Shown one piece after another: positions 38,383 to 48,180 of a DNA stretch of 64,000 nucleotides. Source of the DNA: Euleptes europaea. Lineage: Eukaryota; Chordata; Lepidosauria; Squamata; Sphaerodactylidae. The stretch is taken from contig NC_079332.1 in the NCBI RefSeq assembly GCF_029931775.1, forward strand, positions 18,359,803 through 18,423,802, in the 5' to 3' direction. How positions within the stretch are numbered: position 1 is the stretch's first letter; the number at the start of each line of letters is the position of its first letter. Position numbers and translations under genes: made by a program. The notes under the pieces were generated by a model. The model was not told the origin of the DNA and made no database searches. It saw only the letters and a program-made list of their open reading frames with translations.

Positions 38383-41300
38383 TCAAGGCCCCCTCCCAGT
38401 TCGCAAGGGGGCTGGCCTGTTTGGGTAAGCAATGTGAAAGGCGTCAATGAGGTCGGGGGCGGAGACATCCCGTGCGCGCACCCATTCGTCATAGGCAGGG
38501 GGGAAATGTTTCCAACGAACTAGATACTGGAGAGTACCATGGTGAATACGGGAGTCAAGGATCTTGGAGACTTCGAAGTGTTCTTCCCCCCCCACCATGA
38601 TGGGTTGCGCAGGCGGTGGGTCCGGATGCCACCGTGGAGAAGCAACATGGGGTTTGAGGAGGCTTATGTGGAAAACAGGATGCACACGCCTCAAAGATTT
38701 GGGGAGAGCCAGTTCCACTGTGACAGGGTTTATGACCCGAGTAATGGGGAAAGGGCCAATGAATTTGGCGCTGAGCTTATGGCACGGTTGGGTGGAACGG
38801 AGGTTTTTGGTGGAAAGGTAAACCAGAGCACCCACTTGCAGATCACCCCCGGGGGAGCGATGTTTGTCAGCTTGCGCTTTGTATTTACGTTTGGCCCGGT
38901 CGAGGTTGCTAACGAGCCAGGGCCAAGTGGTACGGAGGGCGTATGCCCAGGAGGCAATGTCGGGGTTCCCCTCCCCCTCTACATCATCTGTAGGAACGAT
39001 GGGACTGAAATCTTGTCCATACACAGCAAAAAACGGGCTAAAACCTGTGGATTGATGCATGGCATTATTGTAGGCATATTCTGCTAAAGGTAGCAGTTCC
39101 ACCCAGTTATCCTGGTGGTAGTTAACATAACAACGCAAATAACATTCGAGTACAGCATTGACACGTTCAGTTTGACCATCGGTTTGAGGATGGTATGCAC
39201 TAGACAATCCCTGTTCCACCCCCACCAACTTGAGGAAAGCTTTCCAAAACTTAGAAACGAAACCACTTCCGCGGTCACAAATTATTTTACGCGGAAACGA
39301 ATGTAAACGAAATATATGCGTCACGAAGAGGCGGGCCAGTTTCTGAGCAGAGGGGATCCCTGCACATGGAATCAAATGTATTTGCTTAGAAAACAAATCA
39401 GTAACAACCCACAACACAGTTTTACCCCCACTGAGAGGGAGATCAGTCATGAAGTCCATAGCGATCACTTCCCAAGGTTTGCTGGGCGTTTCAAGAGGTT
39501 GTAGCAGTCCCGGGGGTTTGCCCTGCGATCGTTTCGCAGCGGCACAAACGGGACAGCTGCGGATGAAGGAGTCAATGTCGGAACGCATGCCCCCCCACCA
39601 GAACTGTCTGCGCAATAAGTGAAGGGTCTTCAGAAACCCAAAGTGCCCAGCTGTTTTGGCTCCATGAGCTAAATGTAAAACGTCCTTCCGGAGAGCTTTG
39701 GGTACATACAATTTTGAGTCTTTGTACCAGGACCCCCCTTGTTCCAAAACACCAGGAGGTAGGGTATGAGCGGAACGTTCTAAAAGGCACTGGTCCCGAA
39801 GGACAGTTAAAAAGGATTCGGAGATGGGGAGTTTGGAGGGAGCCCCCCCGTCGGTTCTGGAGATCTGAGAAATAGTTATAGGGCTAGTGCTTACGTGTGG
39901 CGGCGCGCAGACTGCAGGCGGCTGAGCGGTCGGAGGGGTAGGAGGGGCGGGAACTCCGGTCTGTTGCGGTGGCGGCTGGGCAGCCGGTTGGGCTGGCGGA
40001 GCTTGCGAGGTGTGTTGATGCTGGGATCGGGTCTGCACAGCCAGCATAGGTAGGGCCCCACGTTGCATAGGGGTGAACAGAGAGTTGGTGGGTCTTTCGA
40101 GTTTTACCGGATATTGTGGTAAACGGGAGAGGGCATCCGCGAGAACGTTCTGCTTCCCAGGGACGTGCTTCAGGGTGAAACGGAACTGAGCAAAGAACTC
40201 CGCCCACCGTTGTTGTTTCGCCGATAGCTTATGGGACCCCGTGAGGGCAGCTAGATTTTTGTGATCGGTCCAAACTTCAAAGGGTATTTTAGACCCTTCC
40301 AAGAATTGCCGCCATAAAGTCAGTGCATGATGAACTGCAGAGGCCTCTTTCTCCCAGATGGGCCAGTTTAATTGAGCGTGCGCAAATTTTTTTGAAAAGT
40401 AAGCGCAAGGGTGAAGAAGACCGTCCGGTCCTTGCTGGAGGAGAGCCCCTCCCATGGCTACATCGGAAGCATCGACTTGCACAATGAACATTTGATTTGG
40501 GTCTGGGTGCCGTAGCACCGGCTCCGAAGTGAAGAGGCGTTTGAGGGCCAGAAAGGCGGCTTGGCATTGCTCAGTCCATAGGATCTTTGCGGAGGGCAAG
40601 GCAGCCGAGCTTACTTTTCCTTTAGTTTTCAGCAGGTCCGTAATGGGTAGAGCCACTTGGGCGAAGTTAGGGATGAATCCCCGATAGAAGTTTGCAAATC
40701 CCAGAAATTGCTGTACTTGCTTACGGTTGGTGGGGGGAGTCCAATCGAGGACGGCTTGGACTTTGGCGGGGTCCATGCGAAGACCTTGGTGGGAGATGAT
40801 GTATCCCAAAAACGTGAGTTTGCTTTGGTGAAATTCACACTTAGCTAGTTTAGCGAACAGTTGATGGTTACGCAGGCGTTGTAGAACTTCTCTGACCAGA
40901 GTCACATGCTCGTCCATAGTTTTCGAATAAATGAGAATGTCATCTAAGTAGACCACCACCCCACGATATAGAAGGTCATGTAGGATTTCATTGATGAGTT
41001 GCATGAAGACCCCCGGGGCCCCTTTTAATCCGAACGGCATTACAAGGAATTCATACATTCCGAAACAGCTAGAGAAGGCAGTGAGGTGTTCATCTCCTTC
41101 GCGGATACGGACTCGGTAGTAGGCTTCCACCAAGTCTAATTTAGAGAACACACGGCCTTCCTGTAATTGTCCCAAAATATCCGATATTAATGGGATAGGA
41201 TAGGCGTTGGTCTGGGTAACCGCATTGAGCTTTCTGAAGTCAATGCACAGGCGAAGGTCGCCCTCTTTTTTCCGGACGAAAAACGCGGGGGCCGAGTTTG

Positions 41301-42111
41301 GGGCATTCGAAGGGCGAATGAACCCTCTGGCGAGGTTTTTGTCCAAAAAGTCCCGGAGGACAGTGCGCTCGGAAGCGCTCATAGGGTAAATCTTACTTTT
41401 GGTTAATGTGCAGTCCTTTACTACTTCAATCGCACAGTCTGAGGCCCGGTGGGGGGGTAAGGCATCACATTCCTTAAGGTCGAAGACATCTTCAAAGTCC
41501 CGGTATACAGCGGGTAGAGCCGGTGGTACTGGGGCAGTAGAGGTTAACGCTGGAACGGGCGGAAATGGCAGAGCAAAGTTTTGCCGATGCTGGTCGCAGG
41601 TGGGACTAGCGAAAGAAATAGTGTCTGTTTCCCAATCAATACTGGGACTATGTCCTTTAATCCAGTTAATTCCCAAGACCACTTCAAATCGGATAGGGGC
41701 TATAGTGAAGTCTATTTGTTCCCAGTGGGAACCAATTCCCATTGCCACCCCTATGGTGCGATGATCAACCGGACCCCCCTGGAATTGGCTCCCGTCCATT
41801 TGAGCAAATTGGACGGGGGCGGGTAAAGCCTCTGAGTCGGCTCTGAGGGCAGCAAACGTGGCTTCGCTTATGAGAGTGCGACAGCAACCGGAGTCAATTA
41901 GTGCTTTGACGGGGATTTGTGGACCTCCGTTAAGTTGTTGTAAAACTGCATCTACGTAGACGGTGGAGTCCACTTCTTTGATTTTGGTAGGAGCATTCGG
42001 TTTGATAGGAAGATCCTGAGAGGTCTGTGGAGATGCTCCATTCACCACAGACCGGAGCCGTTTTTTGACAAGTCGAGGGGAGATTCCAGGTTTAAGGCTG
42101 GAGAAATCCAA
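38383..42111 (-). CDS. Chromovirus pol (protease, RT, RNase H, integrase, chromodomain)
   Basis: A 1242-residue frame. Domains in order: aspartic protease with ALIDSGCCRTLI (about residue 70-81); reverse transcriptase with LRLCIDFRKLNAVT and the YLDDILIYS catalytic box; RNase H with VQVDASDVAMGGALLQQ; the integrase HHCC zinc finger (HLAHGAKTAGHFGFL, then SCPVCAAAK) and core (AMDFMTDLP, CDRGSGFVSKFW, AYHPQTDGQTERVN); and a C-terminal chromodomain (EHFEVSKILDSRIHHG, YLVRWKHFPPAYDEWV). The frame overlaps the end of gag by about 70 bp. Chromodomains direct integration toward modified chromatin in relatives. Confidence 0.95.
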   Translation of the reverse strand: MDFSSLKPGISPRLVKKRLRSVVNGASPQTSQDLPIKPNAPTKIKEVDSTVYVDAVLQQLNGGPQIPVKALIDSGCCRTLISEATFAALRADSEALPAPVQFAQMDGSQFQGGPVDHRTIGVAMGIGSHWEQIDFTIAPIRFEVVLGINWIKGHSPSIDWETDTISFASPTCDQHRQNFALPFPPVPALTSTAPVPPALPAVYRDFEDVFDLKECDALPPHRASDCAIEVVKDCTLTKSKIYPMSASERTVLRDFLDKNLARGFIRPSNAPNSAPAFFVRKKEGDLRLCIDFRKLNAVTQTNAYPIPLISDILGQLQEGRVFSKLDLVEAYYRVRIREGDEHLTAFSSCFGMYEFLVMPFGLKGAPGVFMQLINEILHDLLYRGVVVYLDDILIYSKTMDEHVTLVREVLQRLRNHQLFAKLAKCEFHQSKLTFLGYIISHQGLRMDPAKVQAVLDWTPPTNRKQVQQFLGFANFYRGFIPNFAQVALPITDLLKTKGKVSSAALPSAKILWTEQCQAAFLALKRLFTSEPVLRHPDPNQMFIVQVDASDVAMGGALLQQGPDGLLHPCAYFSKKFAHAQLNWPIWEKEASAVHHALTLWRQFLEGSKIPFEVWTDHKNLAALTGSHKLSAKQQRWAEFFAQFRFTLKHVPGKQNVLADALSRLPQYPVKLERPTNSLFTPMQRGALPMLAVQTRSQHQHTSQAPPAQPAAQPPPQQTGVPAPPTPPTAQPPAVCAPPHVSTSPITISQISRTDGGAPSKLPISESFLTVLRDQCLLERSAHTLPPGVLEQGGSWYKDSKLYVPKALRKDVLHLAHGAKTAGHFGFLKTLHLLRRQFWWGGMRSDIDSFIRSCPVCAAAKRSQGKPPGLLQPLETPSKPWEVIAMDFMTDLPLSGGKTVLWVVTDLFSKQIHLIPCAGIPSAQKLARLFVTHIFRLHSFPRKIICDRGSGFVSKFWKAFLKLVGVEQGLSSAYHPQTDGQTERVNAVLECYLRCYVNYHQDNWVELLPLAEYAYNNAMHQSTGFSPFFAVYGQDFSPIVPTDDVEGEGNPDIASWAYALRTTWPWLVSNLDRAKRKYKAQADKHRSPGGDLQVGALVYLSTKNLRSTQPCHKLSAKFIGPFPITRVINPVTVELALPKSLRRVHPVFHISLLKPHVASPRWHPDPPPAQPIMVGGEEHFEVSKILDSRIHHGTLQYLVRWKHFPPAYDEWVRARDVSAPDLIDAFHIAYPNRPAPLRTGRGP

Positions 42112-44156
42112 GGGTTTTCCTCATCCGAAGAGGGAAAGCTGTCCCCCAATGGGGCACTTGTAATCCGAGACCCGGCGGGGTCGTTGGAAGCAGGCAGGGA
42201 GGCTGGGTCCCCGGCATGGAGTGCAGAGGGTGTGGGCCTTCCCGGAGCTGCGCTGCGGGTGGCCGCGGTGCCTCTGCGTGGTGGACGACCTCGGGCGCGG
42301 GTTGTCGTGCTGGGACGAAATAATTCCTGGCGGCGTGGGCAAACGGCTGCAAAGTGGCCCATTTCTCCGCATGTAAGACAGGCACCCCTCTGAAATCGGA
42401 CTTCACGTTCCTGGAGCGGACGTGGGGGATTTCGTGGGACGAGCAGTGGTGCCTTGGGTTGAGGCTTTTGGGTGCCCTTCTCCTTGTGCTTTTGACGGAC
42501 GAGAGAAATAAAGCGGCGGCGGCTTTCCACTTCCTCGGCTAATAGGATCCAGCCTTCGAGGGTATCGGGATCGCCCCGCATGTAAGACCAGTTCAGAATG
42601 TCAGGATGCAAGGCTTCCCTGAAATGATGGATTAGGGTGGTCTCGGGCCAACCTACAATTTTACTTGCCAGTCGCTGAAATTCATCGGCAAATTCCCGAA
42701 CTGTAGCAGAGCCTTGTTTTAATTGTAAAAGTTCCGTTTTGGCTCTTTCTCCCAGGAAGGGGTCCTCAAACCTCCTTCTCAGGGCAGTCATGAAGTTGTT
42801 GAGGGAACGAATCGCACGAGAGCGGGTGTCAAACTGGAGGACCATCCAGTCAGCCGCTTTGCCTGTCAGGAGGGAAGCTACGTACCGCACCCGGCTATCT
42901 TCCGTGGGGAAAAGTTGACCTTGTTCTCGCATATAACTGTCCACTTGATGCAAGAAACAAGGCAAAGTCTCAAGAGATCCGTCATACGTAGTCCTCAATT
43001 TGAGTTGCTTCCAAGGGCCGGGCGCGGGCTGACCCGGTTGCACGGGTGGTCCGGGCAGAGGAGCAACAGGAGCTCCAGGAGGCAAGGGTGGAGCAGGCAC
43101 ATTAGCAGGTGGTTGCACGGGTGGTTGGAGCGGAGGAGCAACAGGTGCTCCAGGAGGTAAGGGTGGAGCAGGCACATTAGCGGGTGGTTGTACGGGTACC
43201 GCCTGACCCGGTATCGGAACGGGCTGTCTCTGAGCTATCAGGGTTTGTTGTAATTGCCTGTTCTCGTGAAGCATAAGTTCCATTACTTCTTGGAGTTGAT
43301 CCACACGGTCGGAGAGCTCCCGATTCTGGGCTCGTAAAAGATGAACCTCCTCACTTGGGCCCCCAGTAAGATGAGGCTTACTGGTTCGGAAGCTCGTGGC
43401 CCATTGAGAGCTATCCCCATATAAATCCTCGTCTTCAGACTCATCTGAGTCTCGACGTCGGTCAGCCAAACGGCGTGCGCGTTGGGTCGTACGCGACGGG
43501 ACAAACGCCGGGGAAAAGGTGAGACCTGATAGTCCCAGTACATAGTCCTTGGGGCGCGTGTCCACGTTCGCCTGATTCCTTGCTGCAGCCGCCCTGGCTG
43601 CTTCCGCCGCCTCTCTCTCTCTTGCGACCCTAGCCGCTTCGGCGGCTTGCTGATCCGCAAGAACTTTGGCGTTCTCAAGTCTTAGGGCAGCCTCTGCCGT
43701 AATGCGCGGCAAAAGTTCTGTCTCGAGGAGCAAGAGTATGGGGTCAGGTTCCCCGCCCAGCAGAGGTTGTACTCGAACCGCCAGTGCGGATGCCTCGGCT
43801 CCAAACGTCGGGGTCAAAACTTGAGCCAAGGTGGCTACCGGGGTGTCCTTTGTACATTCCACAAGGAGAAGAGCGGTGCTAATAGCGACTCGCTTGGCCT
43901 CAGCCTGGCAGCTGGCCGCATCCGGGATCAGGGAAAAACCCTCCGGTGGGGCTCCCGCCATGGTAGAAAGAGTTTGTCGAGAAATAAGATTATCCAGAAG
44001 TCCAGTTAATATTTGTAAATCCTCAGTCGCCAATCGGGCATCGTCCAGTAATTGATCCAAGTCCTGAAGATCTAAACGAGCATCAGTATCCTCCGATGTT
44101 AACATCCAGAGACGTCCTGTAAGAGATTGCCACTGCGCGTGTACCAGTCCCCTCAA
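42042..44156 (-). CDS. Chromovirus gag
   Basis: A 704-residue frame. It has a charged, alanine-rich N-terminal half with coiled-coil character (AARVAREREAAEAARAAAA), a proline-rich middle holding a near-exact internal duplication (PVQPPANVPAPPLPPGAPVA twice, about 43040-43190), a capsid region (DWMVLQFDTRSRAIRSLNNF, ELLQLKQGSATVREFADEFQ) and one CCHC zinc knuckle CLTCGEMGHFAAVC. The capsid region resembles the retrotransposon gag domain retained in PEG10/RTL proteins. An A-rich heptamer (AAAAAAC, 42066-42060) in the gag-pol overlap fits the -1 frameshift signal this class uses. Confidence 0.93.
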   Translation of the reverse strand: MRGLVHAQWQSLTGRLWMLTSEDTDARLDLQDLDQLLDDARLATEDLQILTGLLDNLISRQTLSTMAGAPPEGFSLIPDAASCQAEAKRVAISTALLLVECTKDTPVATLAQVLTPTFGAEASALAVRVQPLLGGEPDPILLLLETELLPRITAEAALRLENAKVLADQQAAEAARVAREREAAEAARAAAARNQANVDTRPKDYVLGLSGLTFSPAFVPSRTTQRARRLADRRRDSDESEDEDLYGDSSQWATSFRTSKPHLTGGPSEEVHLLRAQNRELSDRVDQLQEVMELMLHENRQLQQTLIAQRQPVPIPGQAVPVQPPANVPAPPLPPGAPVAPPLQPPVQPPANVPAPPLPPGAPVAPLPGPPVQPGQPAPGPWKQLKLRTTYDGSLETLPCFLHQVDSYMREQGQLFPTEDSRVRYVASLLTGKAADWMVLQFDTRSRAIRSLNNFMTALRRRFEDPFLGERAKTELLQLKQGSATVREFADEFQRLASKIVGWPETTLIHHFREALHPDILNWSYMRGDPDTLEGWILLAEEVESRRRFISLVRQKHKEKGTQKPQPKAPLLVPRNPPRPLQEREVRFQRGACLTCGEMGHFAAVCPRRQELFRPSTTTRARGRPPRRGTAATRSAAPGRPTPSALHAGDPASLPASNDPAGSRITSAPLGDSFPSSDEENPWISPALNLESPLDLSKNGSGLW

Positions 44157-44334
44157 GCGGCAAACCTCTCGGTTCGTCCGGAAAAGTTCAGCAATTAAGT
44201 CTTGTAACAGAGTAGGGTCCTCTGAGAAGGGCTCCAGGGTAGTAGATCACCTGGAGAGCTGCATAGCTCCCATCCAAGTGGCAGGCGAACCCCCCTGGGC
44301 TCCAGCCTGGCTAGGAGAACGGTGAAGATGTGAG

Positions 44335-44345
44335 ATAGCTGTCAT
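44335..44345 (-). other. Self-primer-type primer binding site
   Basis: Two bases inside the 5' LTR boundary, the minus-sense RNA reads ATGACAGCTAT. Its exact complement ATAGCTGTCAT occurs within the 5' LTR at 44461-44451 (minus sense). An 11-base match between PBS and LTR transcript, rather than a tRNA 3' end, is the arrangement known for Tf1 and sushi-group self-priming. Confidence 0.75.
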
Positions 44346-44347
44346 AA

Positions 44348-44636
44348 TGTCAGCCCTTGGCCCACAGAACCAGAAATCACCACAAAGTCGTATAGAGTCC
44401 AAACAGGTGGATTTTACTGATCAAATAGGCATACAGTGCAAACGAATAAAATGACAGCTATGAAAGGCTCACTAGCTGGGAGATATTATAAGGCAGGAAA
44501 GGCGGGAGATTACACGCAGGAATACAGTTTCCCAGGAGCTGAGTTCCCAGGCTTAGGCTTAGGCATGCGACCTTGGGGGGCAGACAATACAGCACAGAGA
44601 CAGCGGCAATAACGAAACCGAGATAGCAGCCTGACA
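44348..44636 (-). repeat. 5' LTR of the chromovirus
   Basis: 289 bp, matching 38083-38371 throughout by eye, followed by the target duplication GGTGC. Confidence 0.95.
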
Positions 44637-44984
44637 GGTGCCCTAAACTGAACACAGTACTCTAGTTGAGGTCTAACCACAGCAGAGTAAAGCGATACCA
44701 TCACTTCGCGTGATCTGTTGATGCAGCCCAAGACTGCATTGGCCTTTTTAGTTACAGCATCACACTGCTGACTCATGATCAGTGTTTGGTCTACTAAGAC
44801 CCCAAGATCCTTTTCACACACACTACTGCTCAAACAAGTCTCCCCCATCCTATAATTATGCCTTTGATTTTTCCTACCTAAATGCAGAACTTTACATTTG
44901 TCTTTGTTGAAGTGCATTTTATTAGTTCTAGCCCATTTCTCCAGCCTGCATCTTGGCTCTGGTTCAACACCCTGGCATCTCCAC

Positions 44985-45122
44985 TTAAAGGGTCCAGGCA
45001 AGTAGGTGATGAAGAAGAAGAAGAGTTGGTTTTTATATGCCTGAGCTGCTGGTCTGAGTAGACAGTACTGACTTTGATGGACCAAGGGTCTGATTCAGTA
45101 GAAGGCAGCTTCGTGTGTTCAT
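44985..45122 (+). repeat. tRNA-Ala SINE 3' part with inserted SINE tail
   Basis: Body GTCCAGGCAAGTAGGTGATG, then GAAGAAGAAGAGTTGGTTTT (tail of the other SINE family, reverse sense), then TGAGTAGACAGTACTGACTT and AGGCAGCTTCGTGTGTTC. Confidence 0.7.
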
Positions 45123-45124
45123 AA

Positions 45125-45325
45125 TGAGATGGGGATGTGGCTCAGTGGTAGAGCATCTGCTTGGCATGCAGAAGGTCCCAGGTTCAATCCCCAGAATCTC
45201 CAGTTAAAGGAACTAGGCAGGTGATGGGAAAGACCCCCACAGAGCCTCTGCCAGTCTTAGACAGTACTGACTTTGATGGACCAAGGGTCTGGTTCAATAG
45301 AAGGCAGCTTCATGTGTTCATGTGC
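45125..45325 (+). repeat. tRNA-Ala-derived SINE
   Basis: GATGTGGCTCAGTGGTAGAG, B box GGTTCAATCCCCAG, end AAGGCAGCTTCATGTGTTC. Tandem with the preceding copy. Confidence 0.9.
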
Positions 45326-45329
45326 ACCC

Positions 45330-46158
45330 TCTGAAACGAAAGAGGTGTTGACTTCCTCAGCAGATCTGAGCCTCGGATTCCCCACCTGATCCGTTTGGAG
45401 GTTGCTTGTCTCAAGCATGCCCTAAAAGGCCCCGGAGGTGGCACGGTGTGCAGACTGCAGTCCTGGCGGGCAGAGGTGGGCAGGAAGCAGCCGGCTGCTT
45501 TACATTTCTGTCAAGGAAGAGCTGAAGTAGTCGTGTGGTTTTTCCGGTACGCCGGTGCCTGCCTGCCAGGCTGAGAAGGCAGCTGCTCCCCGCTGGGCTG
45601 GGCTAGAAGTGAATGCCTTGCTATATTCAGTCCCTGCGAAGGTTAACTGAGGCTGGGGTCACACAGAGTCACCCGCGGAGGACTGAGCCGTATGACCCCT
45701 CGCTCACTTTGCTGTGGCTGAGGTGCATAGCTGCAGAATATCTGTGGCTCAGAAAATATCTGACCCCATCTGCCAGGAGACGGGGCAGAGTGAGGTTACA
45801 TTTCCTGGTCTCACCTTTTTGCAAAAACACCCTGTGTTTTGGGCTTGTGGTTTGGCAGCCTGGTGTTTAAAACCTTCCCTCATTTACTGAAAAGTTAGAT
45901 TTTTTTGTTTAAACTCCTTGTAATGGCTATAATCACATAAGCAGGACTGGTTGTGTTCTGTGAAACAAAAGTACCGAAGCTGGCTGTCCTACGTCGGTTG
46001 CTAAATTAGGTGCAGACTTCAGACATGTGGAACCTTTTAGAATATTTTTTGCAGTTTTTAATACTTCCTAAGGAGCTGCAGGTATTAATCTGTAGTTATC
46101 ACTAGTTCTATTTACTGTGTGTTGGTCCCTTGCATACTTTTGAGTTCTGCAGAAAGAT
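45330..46158. other. ABCC1 intron 1, no feature recognised
   Basis: Unassigned; no recognisable repeats or exons. Confidence 0.5.
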
Positions 46159-46159
46159 G

Positions 46160-46352
46160 TCAAATGGTACTGGAGAGGAGAAGACTGAGAGGGGATATGA
46201 TAACCTTCTTCAAATACTTGAAGGACTGTCACAAAGAGGAGGGTGCTGAGTTGTTTTCTGTTGCCCCAGAAGATCGGACCAGAACCAACGGGTTGAAATT
46301 AAAGCAAAAGAGTTTCTGTCTAGACATCAGGAAGAACTTTCTAACAGAGCAT
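46160..46352 (+). repeat. CR1 LINE internal 3' fragment
   Basis: Encodes ERRRLRGDMITFFKYLKDCH and RTNGLKLKQKSFCLDIRKNF. It lacks the usual CR1 terminus. Confidence 0.85.
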
Positions 46353-46839
46353 TTCTAACCTAGCCCCTCCTACTTTTAAAAAGCACTTGGTGGGCACTAG
46401 AAAAGGTCTTGATGGGTGCCATTGTGCCCATGGGCACCACATTGGGGAGCCCTGCATTAGGGTATGCAATTGATCCAGATTTTTCTTTTTTGCAAGTGTA
46501 TGCAAATACGTGCTGCTTTTGTGCCATTTCTCTGCCTCTGTCTGGGGCTCCCCAATAGTGTGGCATTCTTGCTATAGGGTGGGAGAAGAGAGACCAAGGG
46601 TTCCAGGGGGCTGGGATGGGACTCGCAGTTGGCAGTGAAGTCCCACACCTGGGCTTTAGAAGTTCTGCCCAATGCCCTGCCCACTTTGGTCTGGCTGGGT
46701 ATGAGACCATCTGCCAGTGCAGAGATGCACAACGCCGTGGCGTTCCTGGTTCTGATTTGGGAAGGCATCCGGAACCCTTTTGTCTTGGCAGCTTAACGGG
46801 ATTTTTCTTTTTTGCCATCAAGTTGCAGGGTTTTAAAGG

Positions 46840-47150
46840 CAAGAGACAAACAGAGGTGGTTTGCAGTTGCCTCCCTCTGTGTAGCAACTCTGGGCTTCCT
46901 TGGTGGTCTCCCATCCAAGAACTAACCAGGGCTGATCCTGCTTAGCTTCTGAGATCTGATGAGTTCAGGCTAGCCTGGACCATCTAGGTCAGGGCAAGAG
47001 ACAAACAGAGGCGGTTGGCCATTGCCTGCCTCTGCGTAGCAACCCTGGACTTCCTTGGTGGTCTCGCATCCAAGTACTAACCAGGGCTCACCTTGCTTAG
47101 CTTCTGAGATCTGATGAGATCCACCCAGCCCAGGCAGTCCAGGTCAGGGT
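46840..47150 (-). repeat. Tandem pair of 5S rRNA-derived SINEs
   Basis: Each unit contains, in plus sense, GCATCCAAGTACTAACCAGG or CCCATCCAAGAACTAACCAG followed by CTTGCTTAGCTTCTGAGATC or a variant. This is the reverse complement of the 5S rRNA internal promoter region (GATCTCGGAAGCTAAGCAGG ... CTGGTTAGTACTTGGATGGG). The units are separated by AGGCAAGAGACAAACAGAGG-type body sequence. Confidence 0.85.
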
Positions 47151-47159
47151 AATAAGATA

Positions 47160-48180
47160 AACAGGGAGGAAGAGACCTCAGTTGAATTTTAAAATTTGAT
47201 TTTTATCCTGTGCACTTGAGGTGTGTGTGTGTGTGGGGGGAGATTTTGGCATGCTCTCTTTCCCTTGTTTTCCCTATCTGTTGAAGTTGGCTTGCTCCTC
47301 AGTCCATGGGAGCTGCTTAATCTTTGTTTTGCCATTAAAGTAACCCTATTTGCTCCAGCCAGCTTTTAATTAAAAATAGCAATTAACCTCTTCTGTGGGG
47401 CTTCAGAGGCTGCAGGGAGAGCGGAGCTAATCTTGTTAGGCATTTCTGGTATTGCTCTCAAGTAACCTGATGCGGTGTCAATACAACTTGCCAAAACCCA
47501 GCGGGCGCCATTTGGAAGGCCCCACTTTGCTCTGCTGACCTAAGATTTGGAGTGCGATTTCTTGCATGCTCCGTTGAAGTAAATTAAAGGGTGCCCAATT
47601 TGGTCACTGAAAAGAATAAAATTCCAGTGGTCCATAAGCACGTACATCTCCGTGAGCTGTAATTTGCCTGTCGCCTAGAAAAATCTGTTTATCTCGGGTG
47701 AGTCAGCGGAAATCTTGATCGCATCGGCTGGAGCCAGCTGATGGCTATTCTGACTCAGTTCTGGCCTAGCGATCGGGCACTCCTTCTTCCAGATGTGCAG
47801 CCGTGGCCGGGTGGCTGAGTATATGCTATACATGCTGGAAGTCCCACGTTCCGTCCTGGGCGTTTCAAATGTGGTGGGTAATAGGGAAGCGTTTGGGGAA
47901 TGGTTTGGGGAATCTTTGCCACTCCACGTAGACTATACTGAGCTAGATGGACCCGTGGTCTAATTTGGCGCATGATGGCTTCAGATGTTCATGGGGTATC
48001 TAGTTGTGCCACACAACCTTTGCCGCACCCATGTGGGTCATGGAGATTAAGCCAGGCCTGGAAATAAAAGCCACTCGTCTGCTTGTAAGAAATGTTATCA
48101 AAAGTTGGTGAATTCAGTGTCTTGTCTTTTAAAAAACAACAACCTCAAATGTCTGGGGATGTAGGCTACTCAGAATATTT
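47160..48180. other. ABCC1 intron 1, possible conserved noncoding region
   Basis: 47240-47780 lacks recognised repeats and is rich in homeodomain-type TAATT motifs (GCTTTTAATTAAAAATAGCA, AATTAACC) and an antioxidant-response-like site. An old tRNA-Ala SINE relic lies at 47800-47995. Conservation cannot be judged from one sequence. Confidence 0.35.
47699..47707 (+). promoter_or_regulatory. Antioxidant-response/NF-E2-like site TGAGTCAGC
   Basis: TGAGTCAGC fits the NF-E2/NRF2 pattern TGA(C/G)NNNGC. ABCC1 is a known NRF2-induced gene, so an intronic site 950 bp before exon 2 is plausible. The motif match alone is weak evidence. Confidence 0.3.

Larger units (their letters stand above)
38083..44636 (-). 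mobile_element. Ty3/Gypsy chromovirus, sushi class, apparently whole and young
   Basis: 6554 bp, on the minus strand. It has two 289-bp LTRs (TG...CA) that look identical by eye, 5-bp target duplications GGTGC (38078-38082 and 44637-44641), a polypurine tract and a self-primer-type PBS. Two long open frames (gag and pol) overlap in the -1 frame. The pol ends in a chromodomain, which places it with chromoviruses. Sushi-class gag-pol genes are the source of the mammalian PEG10 and RTL genes. I saw no obvious break. The matching LTRs point to a recent insertion, younger than the CR1 it split. Confidence 0.95.
37529..44955 (-). repeat. CR1 LINE, split by the LTR retrotransposon
   Basis: Minus-strand CR1 3' region. 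38082-37529 encodes GLETKSYEERLKELGMFSL, then NNRLPREVVSSPSLEVFKKR and the 3' end. After the LTR element, 44642-44955 continues upstream with [17 protein letters not shown] and [18 protein letters not shown]. The LTR element occupies 38083-44636. Confidence 0.93.

Noticed and set aside
38539-39087. Plus-strand 182-codon frame
   Set aside because: It is the antisense shadow of the chromovirus pol chromodomain and integrase region.
47040-47110. A 5S rRNA gene
   Set aside because: Only the promoter-containing part matches, it is diverged, and it is joined to a SINE body.
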